From assembly GCA_021502835.1 (NCBI GenBank), contig JAKFGP010000065.1:1-56074 (forward strand): DNA of 56,074 bases, given 5' to 3'. Positions 36,200 to 46,984 of this stretch are shown piece after piece; position 1 is the stretch's first letter; each line of letters begins with the position of its first letter. The notes under the pieces are model-generated. The model was not told the origin of the DNA. It saw nothing but the letters and a program-made list of their open reading frames with translations, and made no database searches. The position numbers were made by a program, and so were the translations under genes. This DNA comes from Streptomyces thinghirensis (GTDB taxonomy: Bacteria > Actinomycetota > Actinomycetia > Streptomycetales > Streptomycetaceae).

Positions 36200-37268
36200 G
36201 CACCGGCATTGTCCGCCGGCCCGCGCCCCGCGCTCTCCCGTCGTGCACGCGGAGTGCACCGAGTAGTACCGGCAGGGATGCGTGCAGTTCGAGTCCTCAG
36301 TACGGCCAGGCGTGAGTGCCGGGGGCCGTAGAAGTGGGTGGCTCACCGCGCCAGACGGGCGCCTTCAGCTCGACGGCCAAGGCGTGGTTCTTGCCGGTTG
36401 AAGTCGGCTTCCAGCGCGGGGCTCACGCCGCCCGAGGCGTCCTCGCGGCCCTGTCGCTCCGCTACCGCAGGACAGGTACACCGGGATCGACCTGAGCCGC
36501 TCTGGCGAGGTGGAAGGGGTCGTGGGCCTGCCGGAGATCCGGCGTTGCGTGCGACGGGGTCGCCCCCAGACGCGGAGGGGGGGTTGCTGTTCTGGCCGGC
36601 GAAGAAGCCCATGATGCGGGCCACCGACTACGTCGTCGAGGAGGTGGCCGAGCCGGAGTAGGAGGCCGTGGCCTTGACGTGCGGGGGGTGGCGGGCGGCG
36701 CGTAGAGGGGAGGGCACCCCTGGTTCCCATCGAGCAGGCTGGCTGCCGAGGTCGCGGCGCGGCGCCTCAGTCGCGTCTCCAGGAGCGTGGCGGCAGCTCT
36801 CACCGTGTGGAAGGTCTCCCACGCCGGGTCGCCGCCTCGCCGTGGTTCCACCAGTCGCTGTACCAGCCGTTCCAGCCGGCCTCCGGCATGACGACCAGCA
36901 CGTCGCGCAGGCTGTCGGTCTCCGCCACGTCGGTCATCGCGGTCCAGGAGGTGTAGTCGCCGCAGCAGCCGTGCAGGAGCCAGAGGGTGGGCCAGTGCTG
37001 TCGGCGCCGGTCGTCGGGGTTCCAGCCGTCGGGGGTCAGGAGGCGGACCTTGACTGTGCGGCCGCCTCAACGCCCGCGACCGGACCGACAGGTCGATCTG
37101 CCGGTCCGCGACCTGGGTGACGGCGACGACTTCGGCGCCGGGGCGGGCGATGTCCGGCCGCCCTGCGGCCAGTGCCGGGGCGGTCGGCGCGAGGGTGGCC
37201 AGAGGACGGCCAGGACTGGGAGGAACCTGGCTCTGAGGGGGCGGGGCGGCTGGCACGTTCGCGAACAC
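36200..37268 (-). pseudogene. Secreted alpha/beta-hydrolase, esterase/antigen-85 type, frameshifted
   Basis: Starts at GTG 37268 with a hydrophobic/Ala-rich N-terminus. Recovered blocks are VAVTQVADRQIDLSVRSRAL, VRLLTPDGWNPDDRRR, LWLLHGCCGDYTSWTAMTDV (oxyanion region), VLVVMPEAGWNGWYSDWWN, the nucleophile neighbourhood SMGTRGAL (Ser codon near 36731) and KATASYSG. The catalytic-His region is GPGTHAWPY near 36320, and a tail ELHASLPVLLGALRV follows. This is the mycolyltransferase/esterase D-like fold. The 3' end is uncertain because no frame stops cleanly before it overlaps the glucanase. It could act on acylated polysaccharide with the neighbouring glucanase (inference). Confidence 0.72.
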
Positions 37269-37330
37269 GGCGGCTCCCCGGGTGGGTTGCTGTTCGTCGC
37301 GCTGTGGTGCGTAGGGGGACTGCGCGGAAG

Positions 37331-38995
37331 CTAGGAGTCGGTTCTGTGGCTGCGGGGCCGGACCAACAGGGCCTCGCCGACGGCGCGTTCGCCTGCCGCG
37401 TCCGAGGGGTCGTTGATCACGTCGCCGTGCGCGACCATCGTCGTCGAGCCGCCGCCGTCGAGGCTCGACCGCGTCGCGCAGGCCTAGTGACGGCGACCTC
37501 GGCGCTCTCTCCGATGCTGAGCCCGAGGGAGTCCGAGCTGCGGCCGTCGGCGGTGATGAGAACGGTGGTACTGGCGGCGTCCACCTGGCCAGCGTCGCGG
37601 ATTGCGCTTGTGGACCCAGCCGTAGTACCAGCTCGGTCGCCGGGGTGGACCAGCGCCGTCGGTGGCGGGGTGATGTGGAGCCGGCCGTCGCGGACTACCT
37701 CGGGGCCGGCGTTGAGGATGTCGGCCCGGGGGAGGGTGAGACGCGGTGGCCGCGTTCGTCGAGCAGGGTTGTGCTGACGTGGAGACGGTGGCCGACGTGC
37801 GTAGCGAGGTCAGGTCGGCGACGCGGTCGCCGGTCGCCTGGATGGAGCTGCCGCTTGGCGGGAGGCGTTCCGCCCTCGTGGTGAGAGCGCGCAGCTCCAC
37901 GACCCGGTCGAGCGTTCAGTACGGCCTCCAGGCCTTCGCCCCGGGCGGTGCCGGCCGTAGTCCGTGGGAAGGTGACCAGGTCGTCGGGGTTGGTGCAGGT
38001 GACGTCGTGCAGGGGCAGCAGTGGGCGCGTCGCCCTGGTGCCGCCGCAGTTCCGGATCAGGCCCGGGACGCGGTTCACGCCGTTCAGGCGGAGGGTGGTG
38101 GAGTCGCGACCGGTGACCCGGCCTCGCCAGGTGAGACGCGTGATCTGCGTTCGCCGGCCGCTGTCGTGGATGACTAGGCCGGGACGTCCGGGCCACTGGT
38201 TCGCTGAGCAGGCGTCCGTCGTACACGCCCACGCCTGCCGGGTCGCCCGGTGCGCCCGCCTTGGGGTCGAGGACGAAGCCGGCGTTGACCGCGGTGGTCG
38301 GCGTCGGCCGACGCCGCCAGTGCGCTGGTCGTCTCGCGGTTCTCCAGGTCCGGGCCGTAGGACGCGTCGAGGCTGCCGCGGAATGCGCGCGGGTCGATGG
38401 TGAGCACGTCGACGTGCCATGGGCCGCGTCCGTGGTCTCGCCGTCCCAGCCGGTACACGGCGGATCCGGTGTGCCCGGCCGCTCTCAGGCGTGCGCGTTC
38501 GGACGTCGCGGCGGCCTGTGAGTCATACGTCCCGATGCGGACTCGCCAGCCGAGGGTGCCGCCCGCGTAGTCGGCCGTCCTCGGCGTCGTCACCTGTTCC
38601 ACGCGGGCCTGGAAGCCGTCCCGTTCCAGCTCGGCGGCCAGTTCGTCGGCGCTCGCCCTGTCCTTCAGGGCGGTGGGCGGCGCGTCGGGGTCCGGGGAGG
38701 TGTCGCCGCCGGGGATGGAGACCTCGACCGTCCAGTGGAGTGCCGGGTCGTCGGCGTTCCCGCGCACGATGCGGGTGAGGGTGACGCCCGGCTGGAGGGT
38801 CGTGGTGGTGCGGGTCTCGGGCAGGTTTGAGGGGCCCAGGGGCAGGGGGTGCGGTTCTCGGTCGCGGCGCCGGGGACGATGCCTGTGCCGGCAGGCGCCC
38901 ACTGTGACCAGGACGCCGAGGACGGCACCTGCACCGCACAGTCTCTTCTTCATCCGCACCGCCCGGATCGAGGACCGGGGACGAACACGCGCCAT
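37331..38995 (-). CDS. Phosphodiester glycosidase (NAGPA) family protein with SPOR-like region
   Basis: Exported protein: a basic start and hydrophobic segment MKKRLCGAGAVLGVLVTVGA (ATG 38953 within a longer frame from 38995). A SPOR-like region follows: GWRVRIGTYDSQAAATSERA and RLRAAGHTGSAVY. The C-terminal enzyme domain is NAGPA: VNAGFFVLDPKAGAPGDPAG, VGVYDGRLLSE, RVPGLIRNCGG and the conserved SLDGGGSTTMV. Ends RPRSHRTDS with TAG 37331-37333. NAGPA enzymes uncover N-acetylglucosamine from phosphodiesters, and bacterial members act on surface polymers. Frame changes are near 38205, 38310, 38440, 38850 and in the C-terminal third. It is co-oriented with the esterase. Confidence 0.82.
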
Positions 38996-39015
38996 CCTTT
39001 CCGTTCACCGCTGAC

Positions 39016-39705
39016 ATGGACATGGACAGCCGCCCAACGTCCACTGCACAAGTAGCGACCGGTTCCGGACCGACGTCAAGGTCGCGGCGGACCTCCGGGG
39101 CGTTGTCAGTGGTCGCCGACAGATCCGATCTCGTTCCGCCGAGGTGGCGTGAACATCCCCTTCGCATGCAGGCGGTAGACGGTGCGTTGTCCGTCTGGGA
39201 GAAGCTCGAGCACGGCGCGGGTGGTGCTGGCCGCGCGGCCGCGGAAGCTTGCCAAGGTGCCGTTCGTCGAGCTGGCCGACGGGCGGTTGCAGGGGTGGTG
39301 TCCAGTGGGTCGGACATCGGGCGCGTGTACGTGTCCTCGGTCGCGGCGGGGTCACGCGTACGCGTGCAGCACCAACAACAACCGTCCCTGCGGCGGGGCG
39401 CGCGGCTCTTCTGCAACCACATACGCGCGCTGGTCGGCGAGGCCGTGCTGCAGTACGGGGCCGAGCGCGTGGGCTGCCACCTGAAGGTCGAGGCCGGCGA
39501 CGGGGAACCCGACGCGCACTCGCTCACCTCCGCCATGACGTCCACTCGGCCCGGGTCGGACGACACTTCCGCGGCGGCCCAGGTGTTCAGCCGGTTCCTG
39601 CGGCATCTTGCCTATCTCGAACTTCCGGCCACCACTGGTCCGTTGCCCGAGATGCAGTGGTTCCCGACGGCCGGCTTCCCGACGACCGGGGCGGTGGCTG
39701 CCTGA
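39016..39705 (+). CDS. Hypothetical protein, first gene of the MoxR/vWA cassette (possible SWIM-type zinc finger)
   Basis: Not clearly recognised. The second half (from about 39400) has strong Streptomyces codon use: LFCNHIRALVGEAVLQYGAE, RVGCHLKVEAGDGEPDAHSL and LTSAMTSTRPGSDDTSAAAQ, ending TAGFPTTGAVAA. A C-N-H at LFCNH, with a C-T-C in another frame about 90 bases before, could form a C-x-C...C-x-H (SWIM) finger, as in proteins that accompany this cassette. The first half is frame-disturbed, so the true start is unknown. The stop TGA 39703-39705 shares one base with the next ATG, so it belongs to the same operon. Confidence 0.4.
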   Translation: MDMDSRPTSTAQVATGSGPTSRSRRTSGALSVVADRSDLVPPRWREHPLRMQAVDGALSVWEKLEHGAGGAGRAAAEACQGAVRRAGRRAVAGVVSSGSDIGRVYVSSVAAGSRVRVQHQQQPSLRRGARLFCNHIRALVGEAVLQYGAERVGCHLKVEAGDGEPDAHSLTSAMTSTRPGSDDTSAAAQVFSRFLRHLAYLELPATTGPLPEMQWFPTAGFPTTGAVAA

Positions 39706-41105
39706 TGCGTGTCGATCTGCTCTCCGATGACGTCGAGGGGCTCGACGAGGCCCTCGCGGTCGTGGACGGCTTCGACGAGGCTCTCGTGGGCGGCCTGCTC
39801 CGTCCGCGGCCCGCGCAGGCCGCGGGGCTGGCCGGGATCGCCGACGCCGTCGCCGGGACGCCGCTGGCTTCGCGGGTTGCCGAGGCCGCCGACAAGACGG
39901 CTCGCCGGGGCCGGCGACGAGGGGCACTTCGTCGCACTCGCCGCCGCCCGTACCGCTCTGCTCGGGTCGGTGCACGACGCGCTGATCGCCAGGGTGGCTG
40001 AGGCCCTCGATCGGCCGGGGAGCGGTCGATGTCCCCGCCGGTTCGGTGCCGGGCGGTGAGCATGCGGTGAATCTGCTGGCCGCCGCGCGCGGTTGGCTGT
40101 GCGATCTGGCGCGGGCCGGCTGGCAGGGCATCGATCACGAACTCGTCGGCGGGGCAGCGCCCGTCGTCTCCGCGATGCTGCCCGACCCGGCGCTGCGCCG
40201 GCTCGCCACGCTCCTCGACGGGTTCGCGGCGGAGCTGGCCGCGTCGTGCCCCGGCGCGACCCTGGAGCGAGTGCCGGTACGACGGTGGGCCGATCTGTGG
40301 TCACGGGCCATGCTGTTGACGCTGCCCGGGGCCGCCTCCGCGCCCGCCGTGGGCGAGGCGACCGGGCGGCTGCTGCCGCTCGGTGTCGACGTCCAGGAGC
40401 ACGCCACCGCCGTACAGGCGCAGGTGCACGCGGTGTTCGAGCCCGCGGACGGCGGTACGCCGCGCCTGGTGCGGGCCTCGGTGTCCCGCGCCGAAGCCCG
40501 GACACGGTCGTCGGGGCCGGTCTGTGGCAGCTCCTGCGGCCGCACATGCCCCTGCTCGCCGCCGTGAGCGAGGGGCGCTCCATGGACCTCGACGCGATGC
40601 CGGTCACCGCCGAGGGGGATCTGCTGTGGGACGACGCGTGCTCGTGCGGGTGAGCCCGCCGATGCCTTCGTCACCGCCCGGGTGGCGCTGCCCACCCGCC
40701 GCCCCGTTCGACGGTGTCGCCGCTGGGCCGGCATCCGGCCCGGTCGCGGTGCCTGTCCTGGTGGAGGGGTACGGCGTGGCCGACGGGGCCGACGGAGTCG
40801 TGCTGGAGGTCGCCGGGGGCCGTCTGGGCGTCGACGCCGGCCGTGTGCCGCGCCGCCGGGCCGCTCACCCCCGGAGGTCGTCGCCTCGTCCACCGCTTGC
40901 CTCGGCTGCTGCGCTGGGACGGCGGGCGGTTCCTGCTCCAGCCGCTCGCCGTCGAGCGGACCGTAAGCGGAAGAAGACCGTCGCCGTGCATGCCGGGGCC
41001 TGGGCCGGGGGAACGACCGACAAGGCCGGGGCCCGGGCCGAGAAGGCCGCCACCGACGCCGTCACGGTGCTGCGCGAGCGCGCCGGGAAGCTGCTGCGGA
41101 AATGA
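39705..41105 (+). CDS. Hypothetical cassette protein
   Basis: No family is recognised. Begins MRVDLLSDDVEGLDEALAVV. Middle part: AAARGWLCDLARAGWQGIDH and PDPALRRLATLLDGFAAELA, then ERVPVRRWADLWSRAMLLTL. Later VGAGLWQLLRPHMPLLAAVS and RFLLQPLAVERTV, ending RERAGKLLRK at 41105. It is helical, leucine-rich and has no membrane segments or signal peptide, so cytosolic. Frame changes are near 39905, 40030, 40490, 40650, 40750, 40855 and 40968. The stop overlaps the vWA gene start by four bases, which indicates coupled expression and probably a complex. Confidence 0.7.
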
Positions 41106-42534
41106 CCCGGCCCACCAGCGGGGACGTCCCCGCTCTCGACCCGCACGACAACCGGCGGCAGGTTCTCTACTGGCGGCTGCTGGCCCGGCTCTTCGACCCC
41201 GAGGAGCAGGCGACCCTGGAGTCGGCGAGCCTCGCCGTCGTCGAGGACATCGGTCTGCCTCCCGCGCTCCTCGACCCCGACGCGTCCGTCGGCTCCGTCG
41301 TGCAGCGCCATCCGGAACTGGCCGCCGAGTTGGACGGGTTGATGGCACCCGGGCCGGAGGAGGACGGCGCACGGGACCGGGCCGCCGAGGAGGCGCGCGG
41401 CGCTCGCGTCGAAGGTGCTGCTGAACGTCTTCGCCTCCCGACCCGGCAACGTCACCGCCGAGCAGCTGGCGCGCTGGCAGTCCGACGCCGAGTGGTTCGA
41501 GCGCGCCCTCGGCTGCCGGCCCGGCGAGCTGCGTGGCGGGCGGGGCGGGCAAGGCAGCGGCGCACCAAGTGCCTGCGGGGGCCGGTGGCGGCGTCAGCCC
41601 GACCGGTACCGGGGGCGGCGGGCACACGCCCGACCTCAGCCGCCTCATCCCCGCGATCGGGCCGAGCTGGGCCCCATCGAGGCCGGGCTGGTCAAGCGCA
41701 TGCAACTGCGCGAGGTACTGGCCGACCCCGCCCTGGCCTCCCGGCTGACGCCGAGTATGTCCCTGATCGAGCAGTTGCTGCGGGACAAGAACAATCCTCC
41801 GGTGGTCCTGGCCAACGCCAAGGCGCTCATCCGCCGTTACGTCGACGAGGTCACCGAGGTGCTGCGCACCCAGGTGGAGAAGTCCACGGTCGGCGAGCTG
41901 GACCGGTCCGTGCCGCCCAAGCGCGTCTTCCTGCAACCTCGACAGTCGACCGGACCATCTGGAAGAACCCTCACCAACTGGAGTCCGGAGGAGGAACGGC
42001 TCTACGTCGACCGCCTCTACTACCGGCACACCAGCCGCAAGACGACACCCCAGCGGCTCGTCGTGGTCGTGGGACCAGTCGGGTTCCATGGTCGACCTGA
42101 TGGTCAACTGCACCATCCTGGCCTCCATATTCGCCGGCCCGCCCAAGGTGGACGTCCACCTGATCGCCTACGACACGGCGTTGGATCTCACGCCCCGGGC
42201 GCACGACCTGCTCCGAGACGCTGCTGCGCACCAAGCTCGGGGCGGCACCGACGGCACGGTCGCCATGATCCTCGCCCAGCCGAAGATCTCCGAGCCGCGC
42301 AACACCGTCGTGGTGTGGATCTCCGACTTCTACGAGTGGCGCCACCAGGAGCTGTTCGACAGCATGGCCGCCATTCACCGGTCGGGCGCGAAGTTCATCC
42401 CGGTCGGCTCGGTGACCAGCTCCGACGCGGCAGCGTCAACCCGTGGTTCCGGGAGCGGTTCAAGACCCCGGCACACCGGTGATCTCCGGTCACATCAAAG
42501 AAGCTCGTGCACGAACTCAAGACGCTTCACCTGA
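41102..42534 (+). CDS. vWA-domain protein partner of the MoxR ATPase
   Basis: Starts at ATG 41102 (MTRPTSGDVPALDPHDNRRQ) in an overlap with the upstream gene. An N-terminal helical region (LLNVFASRPGNVTAEQLARW) precedes a C-terminal von Willebrand factor A domain: QRLVVVV then DQSGSMVD after one shift (MIDAS D-x-S-x-S near 42075), GGGTDG (MIDAS Thr, near 42240) and TVVVWISDFYEW. The domain binds a divalent metal and protein partners. Proteins like it (E. coli YehP) work with a MoxR AAA+ ATPase as metal-dependent adaptors. Ends LVHELKT...FT, TGA 42532-42534. Several indels are present. Confidence 0.85.
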
Positions 42535-42597
42535 TCACGAACACGCCCTTCATGCCCTTCATGTCGTCGTGATCACCGTACGGAAAGGCCTTCCCTC

Positions 42598-43732
42598 ATG
42601 TCCGGACTGCTGCGCGCGCCCGCCGAGATCAAGTATGCCGAGGAGCTCGACTGGTTGGAGTCGATCGACGACAGCCCCAAGCCAGCCCTGGCGGCTGTCG
42701 CCGAAGATGGTCCGTCTGTTCATTCTCGGCTCCGAGCGCTCCGACGGCCTGGACCGCGAGGTCCTCGCAGAAGTGGTTCGGCGACCGAAGCTTGTCGAGC
42801 GGTCCATCGTCACCCTCGCCTCCGACTGCGTCTGCTGCTCATCGGGGACCCGGGCACCGGCAAGAGCTGGCTGGCCGAGCTGCTGTCCGCCGCGATCAGC
42901 CGCAACTCCACGCTGGTGGTGCAGGGCACGGCCGGCACGACCGAGGACCACACTGGTACTCGTGGAACGTCTCCATGGTCATCGCCAAGGGCAGTCGCGG
43001 GAGTCGATGATCCCCTCGCCGATCATGACGGCGATGGAGGCCGGATCATCGGCCGTTTCTTGAGGAGCCGACCCGCTCCACGAGTGACGTGCAGGACGCG
43101 CTGATCTCCATCCTCCGAGAAGTACATCTCCGTGCCCGAACTGGAGAGCGGTGCCGGGGACGACAACATCGTCTCCTCGCCAAGCCTGGCTTCGATCATC
43201 GCCACGGCCATCAGCCGCGACCGGGGTGTCAACGACCTGTCCTCCGCGCTCAAGCGCCGTTTCAACTTCGTCCGCATCCCGGTGGTGACGAACAGGAAGA
43301 GCGAGACGGAGATCGTCCGTTTCCACCGAGGAACCCGCTGCGCCGGCATCGCGATCGACCTCGACGCCGCCGAACCTGCTCGACGTGCTCCTGCAGAGCT
43401 CGCCGACCTGGCGCGCGTCCGCCGGCGGCGGCCGGCAGCGACGACGAGAAGCTGGAGTCCGCGCCTTGTCGACGGCCGAGCAGATCGGCGTGCTGGAGGA
43501 CGCCGTCCTGCACAGCAACCTTCGGTGAGCGCGCCCTGACCGCGCGCACCCTCGCCTCCCTCGCTCGTCGGCTCCCCACCCGCCGCGAGCCGAGTGACCT
43601 GGCCATCCTCAACAAGGTACCTGCACGGTGTCGTCGAGCCGCGCAGCAGGGAGGAGGGCGGCCCGTGGCCCGAGTTCCTGGAGGGCGGCCGCGACGCGAT
43701 TGCCACGCTGTCGAGTACGCCGCAGGAGATAG
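42598..43732 (+). CDS. MoxR-family AAA+ ATPase
   Basis: AAA+ chaperone-like ATPase of the MoxR clade. ATG 42598 follows GGAAAGG. Starts MSGLLRAPAEIKYAEELDWL. Walker A is LLIGDPGTGKSWLAELLSAA near 42840-42895. Then TAGTTEDH, ESMIPSPIMTAMEAG, DVQDALISILRE, ISVPELESGAGDDNIV and the sensor/arginine-finger region RDRGVNDLSSALKRRFNFVR. ATP hydrolysis is used to remodel a partner, classically the vWA protein encoded just upstream. Frame changes occur near 42695, 42765, 42955, 43060, 43190 and 43330-43560. The stop is placed at TAG 43730-43732 after restoring the frame. Confidence 0.88.
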
Positions 43733-43733
43733 C

Positions 43734-46669
43734 ACGCCGTTCGCCGCGCTCCGTGGGCAACTCCAGAAGGCGGCCGCCACGTTCGCCGGCGGACCCGACG
43801 CCTTGGAGAGCATCCTCCCGGCCTGGTCGACGACGCCGATCCGCGCGGTGCGCGAGCCGCTGGAGATCTCTCCCCGTCTGTCACTACTCCCCCCTCGCCT
43901 CGGCGACCGCGATGGCCTGGCGGCTGCGCGAGAAGCAGCCCAGGTCGTGTACCTGGAACTGTGCGAGACATGGCGCTGCTCCTGACTGAGCTGCGCAACT
44001 GCCGGCGCTGCCGGTGGCGGCAGGCCGTGGCCTCGCCGGCGACGTCGATGGCTTTTCCCGCCGGTGGCGCCGTCGGTCGTCGCGCCGATCACGGAGGCGT
44101 CCGCCGAGTACCAGGCCATCGCGTGTAGCGCGCTGGACAACGCCGGATGTGGGAGCTGGTCCTGGTCGATCGCCCTCGACCACGTCTCCAGTGGACAGCA
44201 GAGGAGAAGCAGGCGGGGAAGCGCGGTGGCGGCGCTTCCCCGGGGCGGCCGTAGACCGGGACCGAGGCGCCTGAGGCCGGGCTGCACGGAGAGGCCGTCG
44301 GTCGAGATCGGCGCGACCTAGGCCGCGGCTTCGCCGAGTTGAGGAGTACCTGCTGCGGGCCGCAAGGTGCGGCACTGGTCCGAGTGGTGCGCACCAGAAT
44401 GTCGAGGTGCCGCTCGGCGACAGCGCCGGCGACTCCGCTGCCGACCACGACACCTACCGCCAGGTCATGTTCCTCATCGGCAGCCTGTTCCGGCGGCTCG
44501 CCTCGGCGACGGCGCCCGGGTCCGTGTGGACGAGGACCGCGGAACGCCCGACTCGATGCGCGAGCACCTGAGCGCGACCGGGACCGATCCGGCGGACTGC
44601 CCGTCGTCTGCGGGCCTTCCACGCGGCCAGCCGGGTCGCGGAGTTCGGGGTGGACGGCACCGGACATGTCTCACGATCTCCCCGCGCCCGCGACGGCCTG
44701 GCAGTACGGGCTGATCCCCTCCAGCCACACCGCGATCGAGGCGCAGTTCGGCCTCGCCGCGGGGTCCGTGTCGATCGCCTCGACGGAGTGGGCGAAGAGC
44801 CTCAAGCGCACGCGGGTGCAGCCCCTACCGGCTGGCGGTCAGGCCGGTGCGGCGTCCTCCGCGAAGAAGGCCCCGGCGAAGCAGCCTCCCCGGAAGAGCG
44901 CCACCGCCCCACCGCCGAGCCCGACGACGCCAGCGGACCGGCTTTCCGGCTTCCTGGTGCCGACCACCCGTGCTCGACGGGCTGGACGAGGCCGAACTGC
45001 TCGGCTGGTCCGTGGATCATCGTGCGCGCGGCCCGGCGCAACGGCTACCTCGCTTCCACCGCCGACGCCATCGCGGTCTTCGAGACGTCGATCCTGCTCG
45101 CCGGCATGCGGGACTGGGTTGCCGACGCCGTACGATCTCCAGGACGCGGCGGTCACCCGCATCGAGAAGGACGCCGTTCCCGGGCGGCGGGACGTGCGGC
45201 GCCTCGTCGAGATCATGATGGGCGGCGACCGGATCGCCAGGTCGGCTACGAGGCGCTGCCGCCGCTCGCTCGGACGTGCACGACTGGTTGAGCCGCTCGG
45301 CTGAAGCTCCAGCAGCGCGGCGTGCAGCGGGCGCTGCTCGACATGGACCTCCGGCCGGAACTCCAGGCGTGTTCCGACGTGCTGTGGATGCTGCGGCGGC
45401 TGCTGCCGCACCGGCGGCACGGCCGATCATGGGTGAGCGGCGGCTCGGTGAGCGTTCGATCCAGGAGTCGTGGGACCTGTGATCGGCACCCACCAGCGGG
45501 CCTGATCGAGCTCGGCTACGAGGGCGTCAGTATCGAGCAGGTCCTGGAGCAGCGGTTGCGGCGCGACGCGTACGGGCCGCAGGCGACGACGGCGACCGTG
45601 CTGGCGCGGTCGAGGACGCGACGCTGTACCTGCGCAGCCGGCGTCTCGCCGACGAACTCGGCACCCATCGCGCTGAAGGTGCTCGCCACCGAACGCAGCG
45701 TCGACGGCGCGCCGGAGGTGCCGCGCCGGGTGCGGGCGCTGCTGGCGTACTACCGGACCAGCGAGCCGGTACTGCCTTCCTTCGTGGGTCGAGGCGTTCG
45801 TCAAGACCGGATACGCGCACTACTGCACGCTGCTGCCGACGGCGTTCCAGGACGAGGAGGCGACCGTCGGGCAGGTCGCGGCGATGCTCGGCTTCCTGTT
45901 CAGCATGGAGAGCCTCGCGCTGTCGCTGGGCTGCGACCGTACGCAGCTGGAGCTGGCGGTCGCCCAGTCGCACCTCGACGATCCGTCCAAGACGGCCTGG
46001 CTGCTGTGCGGCGCGGGTGCAGTTCGGCACCCTGTCGCGGGCCGAGCTGCGGCCTCGGTGCGCGACGCGCTGCGACAACCTCGCTGGTGGTGCCCGCTCA
46101 CCCGCGCTATCTCAGCGGCTTCGTCACCGCTGGAGCCCGTGCCGGACTCGCGGACGTGGTCGTGAAGCGGGTGTCGAACGCGTTCGGGCGGTTGCCGGAC
46201 GCGGTGCTGCTGCCGTGGCTGCCGTTACTGATCAATCGACCTTGCGGTCCGGTGCCGTGGGAGCTGGCCCGCTGCTGATCCGCGAGGCGGGGCGGATCTT
46301 CCAGGCCGGCTCGCGGAGCTTGACGCGTGGGTGCCGCCGTGGCGGGCGGCTCCGGCTCTCCGCGCGCCCGCCGGACGGAGGCCGAGGAGCCCGGCCGCCG
46401 GGGTGCTCCTGCTGACGGCGCACCCGGGGACCTGCGCCGCGGTGGCGGAGCTGCTGGGCTGCGCCGGGGAGTGGGCCCGCCCCGAGGACACGGCCGGACC
46501 GGGGCCGTCGGGTGCAGGGGCTGCTGGCCGCGCACCCGGCGACCTGCGACGCGGTGGCCGACCTGATCGGCTGCGACGGACAGTGGGCCGCGAAGGCGAC
46601 TCCCACCACCGTCGGCGCCGTGCTGACGGCTCGCCATCCGGACGCGGCGGCCGCCTGGGGAGTCGCTGA
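43734..46669 (+). CDS. DUF5682-like protein, large cassette component
   Basis: Large cytosolic protein spliced from fragments: FAALRGQLQKAAATFAGGPD, MAWRLREKQP, TEASAEYQAIA, YRQVMFLIGSLFRRLAS, WQYGLIPSSHTAIEAQFGLA and AAGSVSIASTEWAKSLKRTR. Then RNGYLASTADAIAVFETSIL, YDLQDAAVTRIEKDAVPGRR and DVRRLVEIMMGGDRI. Near the end ADVVVKRVSNAFGRLPDAVL and LLIREAGRIF occur. The middle fragments resemble the DUF5682 family (E. coli YehM), a usual companion of MoxR and vWA proteins. The last 100 residues contain two copies of an AHP-x-TC-x-AVA motif. The start is uncertain (ACG/ATG near 43734, after AGGAGAT); indels every 100-250 bases. Confidence 0.72.
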
Positions 46670-46696
46670 TCGCGAGAGCCTGACTGGCGAAGGCCG

Positions 46697-46761
46697 GGGA
46701 CCGGGCCGTCCGGGGACCGGGCCGTCCGGGGACCGGGCCGTCCGGGGGACCGGGCCGTCCG
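46697..46761. repeat. Four tandem copies of a 16-bp GC-rich unit
   Basis: GGGACCGGGCCGTCCG is repeated at 46697, 46713, 46729 and 46745 (the last with one extra G). It lies between the convergent cassette and EF-G genes. Each unit contains a partial palindrome (CCGGGCCG) that could stack into hairpins. It may act as a terminator-like element. Confidence 0.8.
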
Positions 46762-46984
46762 GGGGCGGGCCACGCCCCCGCGAGCTAGTCTGGACGCGCC
46801 CCGACAAGCGAGCCCGCCGGGACGCACCCAAACGAGCGTGCATGCCGGGACGCACCCCGACAAGCCAGGGCTTCCCCGCGTCGCCCAGGGCATGCCAGGA
46901 CGACGTCCGAGCAGCTCAGGCTGGTTCGTCGGCGCCGGCGCCGGTACGGACTGCCCCTCCCGTCGGGAGGGGCAGCCCCGCCCG
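46762..46984. other. Intergenic region, no gene recognised
   Basis: No credible coding frame. Imperfect copies of a GACGCACCC/GACGCGCCCC-GACAAGC motif occur at about 46793, 46823 and 46850 and suggest degenerate short repeats. A CCCTCCC-GTCG-GGAGGGG-type stem near 46965 could terminate the EF-G transcript or its neighbour. Confidence 0.4.

Noticed and set aside
46697..46761. CRISPR or attachment site
   Set aside because: Units are directly adjacent, no spacers, no integrase or tRNA junction beside it.
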